7,992 nucleotides of DNA from Acidimicrobiia bacterium. GTDB lineage: Bacteria; Actinomycetota; Acidimicrobiia; Acidimicrobiales; SZUA-35. Positions within the stretch are counted from its first letter, which is position 1, and each line of letters begins with the position of its first letter. The DNA lies in assembly GCA_029857855.1 (NCBI GenBank), contig JAOUGG010000091.1:1-7992 (forward strand). Reading direction: 5' to 3'. The position numbers and the translations under genes are program-made. The notes beneath the pieces are model-generated. The model was not told the DNA's origin. It saw only the letters and a list, made by a program, of their open reading frames with translations, and searched no databases. This document shows, piece by piece, positions 1 through 6,032 of the stretch.

Positions 1-188
1 GGCGTGGAACGGTGCGCGATGATCACCTGATGACCGGCGGCGGCCTCGATCAGCTCCTGCGTCGAGAGGTCTCGGTCGAGCAGGTTGGTGGTGACCTCAA
101 CGCCGGGCACGGCCTCCAGCTCGGGCAAGGCCCGCCCGTAGTAGGCCTCGCGGTCCTCGGTGTTGTGGGTCAGGAACACTCGCATCAT
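1..188 (-). CDS. D-2-hydroxyacid dehydrogenase-like protein, N-terminal fragment (runs off left edge)
   Basis: Partial gene: about 62 N-terminal residues are visible and the frame is still open at base 1. The protein begins MMRVFLTHNTEDREAYYGRA and continues with a conserved-looking segment ending in VIIAHRSTP. This resembles the N-terminal lid of the D-isomer-specific 2-hydroxyacid dehydrogenases (phosphoglycerate dehydrogenase-like), which oxidise or reduce 2-hydroxyacids with NAD(P) in the cytoplasm. The NAD-binding GxGxxG and the catalytic Arg/Glu/His lie outside the window, so activity and substrate cannot be judged. Two adjacent ATGs (188 and 185) could start it and neither has a clear Shine-Dalgarno, so the choice of 188 is arbitrary. 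It lies on the same strand as the HNH gene, 190 bases downstream of that gene's stop. A small NAD-binding or sugar-epimerase-type protein is a less likely alternative. Confidence 0.65.
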   Translation of the reverse strand, partial: MMRVFLTHNTEDREAYYGRALPELEAVPGVEVTTNLLDRDLSTQELIEAAAGHQVIIAHRST

Positions 189-378
189 GGCCAACGTAGC
201 CCAGCTTTCAACCGCACCGGAGCTCGGATGGGGTGAGCAGCGACTGACCGCGGAGGCTCTGAACTGCGGCGGCGCTGAACCACCGACGTTATGAAGTTGT
301 CAAGGAACAAGGCGGGGACGTGCAGGGTAAAGAGCGGGCCTCGGTCTTCAGCGCTGCAACCGATTGCGGGGCAGTCCG
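189..378. other. Intergenic gap between HNH gene and dehydrogenase-like gene
   Basis: These 190 bases carry no convincing gene; the short reading frames here look like shadows. On the minus strand a TTGACA hexamer (298-303) could be a -35 element for the dehydrogenase-like gene, but the hexamer 17 bases further on (275-280, GTTCAG) is a poor -10, so no promoter is called. I see no strong hairpin-plus-T-run terminator after the HNH gene. Confidence 0.4.
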
Positions 379-1704
379 CTAGGGCCCGGCTGGTTGAGCG
401 GGCCGGTGGGCTGTCGTTCGACGAGTTATGGCCATCACCCGACGGTGAGCACCGGGGTGGGTGGGCGCCACTGAGACCGGCCGCCGATCGGGGTGGGTTG
501 TCTCCTGATGCCGGCCGTCGGGGCTCTGAATATCGAGCCTTCGGTCGCTCCAGAGCTTGAGACGCCATCCACCTTCGTGTACGGCATGGTGATGCTCACC
601 GCAGAGCGGCAGGAGGTTGCACAGGTCGGTTGGGCCGCCGTGCTCCCACTCGTGGACATGGTGAAGTTGACACCATGACAGCGGACGTTCGCATCCGATC
701 CATGCGCAGCTGCGGTAGATGGCCCGAAGGGCAAGCCACTGCGCGGCGGTGGCTGTGCGGTACCGCCGACCGACGTCAAGAGGAATCCCATCGTCATCGA
801 TGACGATTCGCTGCACCACAGCGTGACACGCCAGACGGGAGATCGACTCGGGTGCCAGCGGTTGCCCGTCGCTCGTCTCGGCGATCGAGTTCGGGTGTGC
901 GCCCTCGGCGAACGTCTGCCAGTCGACGATCACGCCGATCGAGGGAAGTGCGCCGCGGCCGGTCGCCTGCCCGGTCAGCAGTTCGAAAGCTGCCGTTGCC
1001 GCGAGGTTCGCCGTTCGGTGGACGCCGCCCTGGTTGGCGAGACGAGCCCCGTGGGCCTCGACAGCGTTGCGGATCGCCTCGAAGCGTTCGGGGTCGAACT
1101 CGCCGTGTACGTGGCCCATGCCGGTTTCGTCGTCGATCCAGGACCGCCAGCTCGACGCCCGGCGTTGGGCTTCGGCATCCGAGCCGCTGTGGTTGCGGCG
1201 AAGCACGGCGACCAGGCGCCGCATCCGACGGGCGAACAGATCGACCGGTTCATCGGCGGCCGCCGCCACGAGGCCGGGATCGTTCAGCTCCTGGCGCTGC
1301 TCCTCATCGAGCTTCCTCATCGCTCGGACAAAGACGTCGACTTGAGCGCCACCGATACGCCCAGCTCGAACAGCGGCGGCGACGTGACCGAGTTCGCCGA
1401 GCACCGCCGAGCGTGCGACCTCGCGGCGGGCCACGGAACCGGCCACCGCCCGGCCGCCGCCCAGAAAAAGGCCATGGGAGCCCCGACCGATACCCTGTTC
1501 GGCCAGCCGGTCGGCGGCCGCGCCCAGGCGCATCGACAAGCCATCGCTTGCCCGCTGCACTGAACGAATCGCCGCCATCAGTCGCTGGAGCTCGGTCGCC
1601 CCCAACGCTTCGCAGGTGATGTTCGACAGTGAGGTCGACAGGATGTTCAACAAGCCGACGACCTCGTCGACCGACGACGCCTGCTTCGAGGATGTAGCCA
1701 CCAT
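379..1704 (-). CDS. DUF222 / HNH endonuclease domain protein (13E12 repeat type)
   Basis: A 441-residue protein of the actinobacterial DUF222-HNH family. The long N-terminal part (about residues 15-300) is helical and Ala/Arg-rich, with the segment ELLTGQATGRG near its end. The C-terminal HNH nuclease module is explicit: a CxxxxC-type pair in CAWIGCERP, then CQLHHVHEWEHGGPT (the catalytic His pair), then NLLPLCGEHHHAVHEGGW (the Asn/His half and the second metal ligands). The key HNH and Cys residues are all present, so the nuclease fold is probably intact. The family is usually multicopy in actinobacterial genomes and behaves as a dispersed repeat; its biological role is not established. The start is the first ATG of the frame and has only weak Shine-Dalgarno support. 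The length (about 440) suits the family, and the last ~45 residues after the HNH look disordered. Confidence 0.9.
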   Translation of the reverse strand: MVATSSKQASSVDEVVGLLNILSTSLSNITCEALGATELQRLMAAIRSVQRASDGLSMRLGAAADRLAEQGIGRGSHGLFLGGGRAVAGSVARREVARSAVLGELGHVAAAVRAGRIGGAQVDVFVRAMRKLDEEQRQELNDPGLVAAAADEPVDLFARRMRRLVAVLRRNHSGSDAEAQRRASSWRSWIDDETGMGHVHGEFDPERFEAIRNAVEAHGARLANQGGVHRTANLAATAAFELLTGQATGRGALPSIGVIVDWQTFAEGAHPNSIAETSDGQPLAPESISRLACHAVVQRIVIDDDGIPLDVGRRYRTATAAQWLALRAIYRSCAWIGCERPLSWCQLHHVHEWEHGGPTDLCNLLPLCGEHHHAVHEGGWRLKLWSDRRLDIQSPDGRHQETTHPDRRPVSVAPTHPGAHRRVMAITRRTTAHRPAQPAGP

Positions 1705-1862
1705 GGGCAGAGCCAGACACGAGAGTGTGCGTGGGCATCCGTGGATGCGAGTGCCGGACCCCGACCGGCAGAGATCACGTTAGCACCCGAGGCCCCTGAC
1801 TGTCAAACGAATGTTCGAAGAAAGCCGGCTGCTCGGTGACAGCTCACATGCACAGCCGGATT

Positions 1863-1922
1863 CGACCGATCTCCAGCTGATCGCCCGTGGTCGGAACCCG
1901 ACCGATCTCCAGGTGATCGCCC
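1863..1922. repeat. 24-bp direct repeat, two copies, 36-bp period
   Basis: Copies at 1863-1886 and 1899-1922 are identical except for one base (C versus G at the 14th position; the core reads CCGATCTCCAG[C/G]TGATCG). The 12-base spacer together with the flanks forms a small hairpin, GGTCGG-AAC-CCGACC (1889-1903). It may be a REP-like extragenic element or a pair of protein-binding sites; two copies alone cannot decide. Confidence 0.75.
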
Positions 1923-1930
1923 ACAGCCAG

Positions 1931-1953
1931 GAGTTTGGTCGAAGACCAAACTC
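1931..1953. other. Perfect 10-bp stem-loop with 3-base loop
   Basis: GAGTTTGGTC (1931-1940), loop GAA, GACCAAACTC (1944-1953) is a perfect inverted repeat, so it can fold on either strand. It lies 27 bases beyond the 3' end of tRNA-Arg in the direction of that gene's transcription. It could act as a transcription terminator or processing signal, but there is no run of Ts after it. It could also be part of a repeat element. Confidence 0.6.
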
Positions 1954-1956
1954 GGG

Positions 1957-1977
1957 GTGAGCTGCTCCGCAGCTCAC
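1957..1977 (-). terminator. Perfect 9-bp GC-rich stem-loop just 3' of tRNA-Arg, candidate terminator
   Basis: GTGAGCTGC (1957-1965), loop TCC, GCAGCTCAC (1969-1977) is a perfect inverted repeat ending 3 bases from the tRNA-Arg 3' end. Its position suits termination or 3'-end processing of the tRNA transcript, and a second perfect hairpin follows within 4 bases. A U-tract is missing, as is common for high-GC actinobacterial terminators. The role is inferred from position only. Confidence 0.45.
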
Positions 1978-1980
1978 ACG

Positions 1981-2054
1981 TACGCCCGGAGGGACTCGAA
2001 CCCCCAACCAACTGGTTCGAAGCCAGTTACTCTATCCACTTGAGCTACGGGCGC
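1981..2054 (-). tRNA. tRNA-Arg, anticodon UCG
   Basis: Read on the minus strand, all arms of a 74-base cloverleaf can be paired. The acceptor GCGCCCG pairs with CGGGCGT (a G-U at the end); the D-arm is GCTC/GAGT; the anticodon stem is ACTGG/CCAGT with loop CTTCGAA. The anticodon TCG reads CGA and possibly other CGN codons. The variable loop is short (TGGTT) and the T-arm is GGGGG-TTCGAGT-CCCTC. The discriminator base is A. CCA is not encoded and must be added afterwards, unlike the selC gene in this window. It lies 55 bases after the channel gene on the same strand, so it may be read from its own promoter or by read-through. Confidence 0.97.
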
Positions 2055-2109
2055 TTGGACGGCTCAAGTGTAGCCACCAGTATCAGGTGCACGCCTCGCA
2101 ATTGTCGAC

Positions 2110-3201
2110 TCAGCTGTCGAAGCGGGCGATCTCGTGTTGGCTCGACCAGCTCTGCACCGTCGAGCCGAGCGGCCAGAATCCCCGGGGACAGAGCAGGTCG
2201 TCGATCAGGTACTCCATGGCCGGGCCGTACGTGGCCCGCACATGGCGGCCGTAGGCTCGGGCGTCCTCGTAGGGGCGGAGGTCGAAGCCGTGGTCGGTGA
2301 GGCGCTGGTAGAGATCGAGGAACAGATCGGAGTTGTCGGTGTCGGTTTGGCGTTGCTGGTAGGGCGTGAGGTCGTGGCCCTGAGTGACCTCCATGAAGAT
2401 CGCTTCGGCTCGACGGAGGAACCAGTAGGCGTAGCCGTCGGTGGCCCCGTTGATGATCTGGGCGTGCAGGGCGGCGTCGCACAGTAGGCCGAGTGCGGTC
2501 ACCCAGTTCTGGCGTCGATCATGGGACCGGAACAGCACCAGGAGCGGGACCGTCGAGTGGGTTTCCAGGATGCCCGCCGCCCATTGTTCCCATTTCTCGA
2601 ACTGCTCGTCGATCTTCTTGGGGTCGGCGTCGGGTGCCCAGGCGATGACGAGGTCGGTCGGCGTGATGCGGTCGGTGCCGCCGGTGTCGAGTGTCATGAG
2701 CTGCCGTTCCCGGTCGGAGTAGGCGGCGTAGAGGGCGGGCAGGTAGCCGATGACGAGGGCGACGGTGATGACGCCGAAGAAGGCCTCGATGATGGCGCCG
2801 GCCCGGGGGCCGGTGTCGCCTGGAACGATCTCGCCGAACCCGACGGTGAAGTAGACGACTCCCGAGTAGTACCAGGAGTCGGCGAAGCTCTCGATGGCGT
2901 TGATGTCGTCGAGAGTGGCCCAGATGAGGGCGAAGCCGGTGATCTGCAGGAGCGCCCACGTGCCAAGCAGCACGATCACGAGGAGCGGGGCGAAGGCCGA
3001 CAGCATGCGTTCCCGCACCGACGATTCGTCGGGTAGTCGTTTCGCCACGGTTCGTAGAGCGACGAACATCGACCGGCCGATCACGAACGTGGGCCACCAC
3101 CGGGCCGGTGAGGTCGACGTCGAGACCAACGTGTTGACCAGGTCGGCCAGCGCCAGAGCGATCAGCGCGGCGCCGAAGATGACGATGAGGAGATCGAGCA
3201 C
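2110..3201 (-). CDS. Ion channel protein with K+-channel-like pore (TVGFGE filter) and C-terminal cytoplasmic domain
   Basis: A 363-residue membrane protein. Hydrophobic segments lie at about residues 3-26, 69-95 and 135-160. Between the last two is a pore-loop sequence with YFTVGFGEIVPGD (117-129), matching the TVGYGD-type selectivity filter of two-TM potassium channels, with F for Y and E for D. The remaining ~200 residues are soluble and lack an evident RCK/TrkA Rossmann glycine motif; I do not recognise this domain. It probably conducts K+ or a related cation across the cytoplasmic membrane, but selectivity is unproven because of the E substitution. The start is GTG: the frame upstream is closed by the TAA that also ends the Nudix regulator gene, and no ATG lies between. 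No strong Shine-Dalgarno is visible. Only 33 bases separate it from that regulator gene on the same strand, so they are probably co-transcribed. Confidence 0.85.
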   Translation of the reverse strand: MLDLLIVIFGAALIALALADLVNTLVSTSTSPARWWPTFVIGRSMFVALRTVAKRLPDESSVRERMLSAFAPLLVIVLLGTWALLQITGFALIWATLDDINAIESFADSWYYSGVVYFTVGFGEIVPGDTGPRAGAIIEAFFGVITVALVIGYLPALYAAYSDRERQLMTLDTGGTDRITPTDLVIAWAPDADPKKIDEQFEKWEQWAAGILETHSTVPLLVLFRSHDRRQNWVTALGLLCDAALHAQIINGATDGYAYWFLRRAEAIFMEVTQGHDLTPYQQRQTDTDNSDLFLDLYQRLTDHGFDLRPYEDARAYGRHVRATYGPAMEYLIDDLLCPRGFWPLGSTVQSWSSQHEIARFDS

Positions 3202-3234
3202 GACCCAACGGTATCGGGTGGGCCCGATCCGCCG

Positions 3235-3918
3235 TTACGGCCGCAGCATCGGTGGGTGCAGCAGTTCGGCCGGGCCGCGCCGATAGAGCTTGGCCGGGCG
3301 CCCGCCCTGCCTGGTCGTCGTGGCGCCGGTCTCGACCACGAAGCCAGGGGTCTTCGAAACTTTGCGGTGGAAGTTGCGGGGATCGATCTCGGTGTCCCAC
3401 ACCGCCTCGTACACCTGACGGAGCTCCCCGATGGTGAACGCCTCGCTGCAGAACGCGGTGGCCAGCGGCGAGTACTCGAGTTTGGCCCGGGCCCGCTCCA
3501 CGCCGTCGGACAGAATGCGATGGTGATCGAAGGCCAGGCGTCCGGGATCGTCGAGCAGGTCGCCGACCGCAGTCCAACGGGCCGCAGCGGCATCGCCTCC
3601 GGCGGTCGGATCGGCGGCGTCGGGGACGAGGGCGAGGTGGGCGATCGAGATGACCCGGCGGGGATCTCGGTCGGGGTGGCCGTAGGTGGCGAGCTGTTCG
3701 AGGTGGACCCGGAGTTCGCTCAGGCCGGTCTCCTCGCTCAGCTCCCGCTCGGCGGCGTCGAGCAGATCCTCGTCCGGTCGAACGAAACCGCCGGGGAGCG
3801 CGGCCTGGCCCCGGAACGGGTCGACGCCCCGATCGATCGTCAGGATCAGGAGTCGGTCGTTGCGCACGGTGAGGACGACGAGGTCGACGGCCACCAGCAT
3901 CTTCGTCGGTCGAGCCAT
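3235..3918 (-). CDS. NrtR-type Nudix hydrolase / winged-helix transcriptional regulator
   Basis: A 227-residue two-domain protein. Residues 8-135 are a Nudix fold with a complete Nudix box at 44-66 (G44, E50, R58-E59-L60, E62-E63, G65-L66 all present). Residues 155-215 look like the NrtR C-terminal winged helix: FTIGELRQVYEAVW, then DPRNFHRKVSKT and the basic stretch GRPAKLYRRG. NrtR proteins repress NAD-metabolism genes and sense ADP-ribose-like ligands. Well-studied regulators of this family often have a degraded box, so this one may keep hydrolase activity, for example on ADP-ribose, as well as bind DNA. The frame is open further upstream, but the ATG at 3918 is chosen because conserved sequence begins there and the longer version would run across the operators; a clear Shine-Dalgarno is absent. 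The SPFH gene is divergent across a 137-base region with two palindromes, which suggests autoregulation. Family assignment is strong; the regulon is inferred. Confidence 0.9.
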   Translation of the reverse strand: MARPTKMLVAVDLVVLTVRNDRLLILTIDRGVDPFRGQAALPGGFVRPDEDLLDAAERELSEETGLSELRVHLEQLATYGHPDRDPRRVISIAHLALVPDAADPTAGGDAAAARWTAVGDLLDDPGRLAFDHHRILSDGVERARAKLEYSPLATAFCSEAFTIGELRQVYEAVWDTEIDPRNFHRKVSKTPGFVVETGATTTRQGGRPAKLYRRGPAELLHPPMLRP

Positions 3919-3946
3919 TGCCGTCGAGTCTACCCGATGCCCGTTA

Positions 3947-3967
3947 TTATCGTCTAGTTGACGATTA
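3947..3967. promoter_or_regulatory. Operator-like palindrome 1 in the divergent promoter region
   Basis: TTATCGTC (3947-3954), 5-base spacer TAGTT, GACGATTA (3960-3967): a 21-bp palindrome with one mismatched position. It sits 28 bases upstream of the Nudix regulator start. On the minus strand it overlaps GATAAT (3946-3951), a good -10-like hexamer for that gene. It is probably a binding site for the adjacent NrtR-type regulator; binding is inferred from position and symmetry. Confidence 0.75.
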
Positions 3968-3979
3968 CGGTTATGCGTG

Positions 3980-4000
3980 TTATCGTCAAGACGACGATAA
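3980..4000. promoter_or_regulatory. Operator-like palindrome 2 in the divergent promoter region
   Basis: TTATCGTC (3980-3987), 5-base spacer AAGAC, GACGATAA (3993-4000): a perfect 8-bp inverted repeat in a 21-bp site. Its centre is exactly 33 bp from that of palindrome 1, about three helical turns, so both sites face the same side of the DNA. It lies 55 bases upstream of the SPFH gene start. A possible plus-strand promoter (TTGACG 3958-3963, 17 bases, TATCGT 3981-3986) would be covered by the pair, which fits repression. The promoter is tentative; the -10 matches only partly. Confidence 0.78.
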
Positions 4001-4055
4001 GAAAGAGAAGGCGTCGGGAACAGGTCCCGGCGCAGGGAGACGCAAGGAGTCAACC

Positions 4056-5126
4056 ATGGCGGACATAACTCGCCGACCGTTCCTCAACCGACTGCGGGCC
4101 GATCCGTCGGTCCACATCCAGCACTTTCGCAACGGAAGTGTCCGCCACGAGGGGGCGGGTGTGGCGTTCTGGTACCGCCCGGCCACTGCGGCGCTGGCCG
4201 AGGTGCCGCTCGACGACCGGCAGCAGACCCTGTTGTTCCACGCCCGCACGTCCGACTTCCAGGACGTCACCGTGCAGGCCACGGTGACCTACCGGGTCGT
4301 CGATCCGACGCTGGCCGCGAAACGAATTGCGTTCGACATCGACCCGACGACCGGCCAGTGGACGAGCGACCCGATTGAGACCCTCAGTGACCTGCTTCGA
4401 GAGCTGGCGCAGCAGCCTGCGATCGAGAAAGTGGCGACGATGACCGTCACGGAGGCGCTGGCTCGGGGTGTCGGGCCGATCCGGGCCGAAGTGGCCGGTG
4501 TCCTGGCCGACGATCCACGGCTGTCCGAGCGGGGCCTCGCCGTCACCGACGTGCGGGTCGTGGCCGTGCGGGCCGACTCGGACCTCGAGCGGGCACTGCA
4601 GACCGAGACCCGGGAGCGGGTGCAACAGGAGGCCGACAAGGCAACGTTCGACCGTCGCGCGATGGCGGTCGAGAGCGAGCGGGCGATCGCCGAGAATGAA
4701 CTGCAGAATCAGATCGAGTTGGCCCGGCGGGAGGAGACCCTGGTCAACCAGGTCGGCCAGAACGAGCGGCAGCGGGCGACCAACGAGGCAACGGCCAACC
4801 GCATCCTGGTCGAGTCGCAGGTGGCCGAGCAGCGGGCGAAGGACGAGGCGAAGGCGGAGGGCATTCGCCAGGTGGGCGAGGCTCAGGCCGATGTCGAGGA
4901 GGCGAAGATGCGGGTTGTTCAGTCGGTCGATCAGGGTGTGTTGCTGGCGCTGGCCGCCCGTGACCTGGCCCGCAATGTGCCCCGGATCTCGAACCTCACG
5001 GTGACGCCCGACCTGGTGGTGCCCATGCTGGCCCGGTTGGGTGAGTCGATGGGCGGTGGCAGCCGTGAGGTCGTGGCGGGCCGGGAGGAGGGAGACGGTG
5101 GCGCCACGGGTCCGGGGCGGCGATGA
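4056..5126 (+). CDS. SPFH / band-7 domain protein with C-terminal coiled coil
   Basis: A 356-residue protein of the stomatin/prohibitin/flotillin (SPFH) type. Residues about 25-185 carry the SPFH-like beta/alpha domain, with VTVQATVTYRVVDPTLAAKR at 71-90 and LSERGLAVTDVRVVAVRADSD at 156-176. Residues about 185-290 are a long charged, Glu/Arg/Gln-rich heptad region typical of the oligomerising coiled coil (TETRERVQQEADKATFDRR and onward). A short hydrophobic tail and a Gly-rich end follow. No N-terminal membrane segment or lipoprotein signal is visible, unlike many SPFH proteins, so it may be cytoplasmic or peripherally membrane bound. The ATG at 4056 is preceded by AAGGAG at an ideal 6-base distance; a longer in-frame version would cross the operators and is rejected. 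The stop overlaps the next gene by ATGA. Its role here is unknown; such proteins scaffold membrane complexes, which would suit the channel encoded divergently. Confidence 0.88.
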   Translation: MADITRRPFLNRLRADPSVHIQHFRNGSVRHEGAGVAFWYRPATAALAEVPLDDRQQTLLFHARTSDFQDVTVQATVTYRVVDPTLAAKRIAFDIDPTTGQWTSDPIETLSDLLRELAQQPAIEKVATMTVTEALARGVGPIRAEVAGVLADDPRLSERGLAVTDVRVVAVRADSDLERALQTETRERVQQEADKATFDRRAMAVESERAIAENELQNQIELARREETLVNQVGQNERQRATNEATANRILVESQVAEQRAKDEAKAEGIRQVGEAQADVEEAKMRVVQSVDQGVLLALAARDLARNVPRISNLTVTPDLVVPMLARLGESMGGGSREVVAGREEGDGGATGPGRR

Positions 5127-6028
5127 GCCTCCGGCCCCGGGCGGTCGTCGTGTACCGGACCTCGGAGTTCGACGAACTCGTGGCCCGGCACGGCACCGCC
5201 CAACAGGCCGACTTCTTCCTGCGGCAGCGGGGCCGGGCGATCGACGAGCTGGCCGACCGTCGTCGCGACCTCGGATCGGCGCTGACGGCGGTTCGAGGTG
5301 CGGTGCCGGTCGACTGGCGGCGGGCCGAGGTCGAGCGGGCCGACCTGGCCCGGTTCGTGTTCGGGCCGGAGGATGTGATCGTGGTCGTCGGGCAGGACGG
5401 CCTGGTGGCGAATGTGGCCAAGTACCTCGACGGACAGCCGGTGATCGGGGTCGATCCCGAGCCGGGTCGCAACGCCGGCGTGCTGGTGACCCAGCGGCCC
5501 GACGACGTCGAACGGCTGCTGGCCGCCGTGGTGTCGGAACAGGTGGGGGTGAGCGATCGTACGCTGGTCGAGGCCGTGACCGACGACGGACAGCGGATCC
5601 GGGCGCTCAACGAGGTGTTCGTCGGGCACGCCGGTCATCAGTCGGCCCGCTACCGCATCGACGTGCCCGGTGAGCGGGGCGAACGGCGCAGCGAGCGCCA
5701 GTCGTCGTCGGGGCTGCTCGCCGGCACCGGCACCGGGTCGACGGGATGGCTGCGATCGGCGTGGTTGGAGCGGCGAAGCGACCTGGCGTTGCCCGAGCCG
5801 TGCCGGCCGGACCTGGCGTGGTTCGTGCGGGAGGCGTGGCCGTCGCCCGCCACCGGCGTGGCGCTCACCGAGGGTACGCTGGCCGACGGTCAGCGGCTCG
5901 GCATCGTGGCCGAAGGCGACCTGGTGTGTTTCGGCGACGGCATCGAATCGGATCGGATCACCCTGTCGTGGGGACAGCGCCTCGACATCTCCCGCTCGGC
6001 GACCGTGATGCGGCTGGTCGTCGGCTGA
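5123..6028 (+). CDS. Divergent NAD kinase-fold protein (ATP-NAD kinase-like)
   Basis: A 301-residue protein. Three NAD-kinase signature regions appear in order: VIVVVGQDGLV at 85-95 (canonical GGDGT with the catalytic Asp kept at 92, second Gly replaced by Gln, Thr by Leu), RALNEVFVG at 160-168 (the NE motif) and GTGTGSTGWLRSAW at 201-214 (canonical TPTGSTAY). A further Gly/Asp-containing segment, FGDGIESDRITLSWGQ, occurs near 270-285, as in the C-terminal beta region of the fold. Genuine NAD kinases phosphorylate NAD to NADP using ATP or polyphosphate. Because the first motif is altered, the substrate could instead be NADH, another nucleotide or a lipid-like molecule; this is inference. It is translationally coupled to the SPFH gene by a 4-base ATGA overlap, with no strong Shine-Dalgarno of its own. 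The NrtR-type regulator upstream supports a link to NAD metabolism. It ends 4 bases before a convergent gene. Confidence 0.82.
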   Translation: MSLRPRAVVVYRTSEFDELVARHGTAQQADFFLRQRGRAIDELADRRRDLGSALTAVRGAVPVDWRRAEVERADLARFVFGPEDVIVVVGQDGLVANVAKYLDGQPVIGVDPEPGRNAGVLVTQRPDDVERLLAAVVSEQVGVSDRTLVEAVTDDGQRIRALNEVFVGHAGHQSARYRIDVPGERGERRSERQSSSGLLAGTGTGSTGWLRSAWLERRSDLALPEPCRPDLAWFVREAWPSPATGVALTEGTLADGQRLGIVAEGDLVCFGDGIESDRITLSWGQRLDISRSATVMRLVVG

Positions 6029-6032
6029 TCGA

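Larger units (their letters stand above)
1705..1980. other. Repeat- and hairpin-rich intergenic region between HNH gene and tRNA-Arg
   Basis: This 276-base gap has no convincing gene. It holds a short inverted repeat (GCATCC/GGATGC, 1735-1748), a 7-bp inverted repeat CCGGCTG/CAGCCGG with a 21-base loop (1825-1831 and 1853-1859), a 24-base direct repeat and two perfect stem-loops, the last two listed separately. The right side lies just downstream of the 3' end of tRNA-Arg. The left side must contain the promoter of the HNH gene, but no clear -35/-10 pair was found. Confidence 0.6.

Noticed and set aside
12..236. Plus-strand frame of 74 codons at the left edge
   Set aside because: It is the antisense of the hydroxyacid dehydrogenase-like N-terminus, whose minus-strand codons are much more protein-like.
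823..1619. Two long plus-strand frames (about 250 codons) over the HNH gene
   Set aside because: Shadows of the HNH gene in a high-GC sequence; the Arg/Pro-rich products and clear HNH motifs on the other strand decide it.
3919..4055. N-terminal extensions of the Nudix regulator (from 4053) and the SPFH gene (from 3918)
   Set aside because: Both would translate across the operator palindromes; the shorter starts fit the conserved sequence, and the SPFH gene has AAGGAG 6 bases before ATG 4056.
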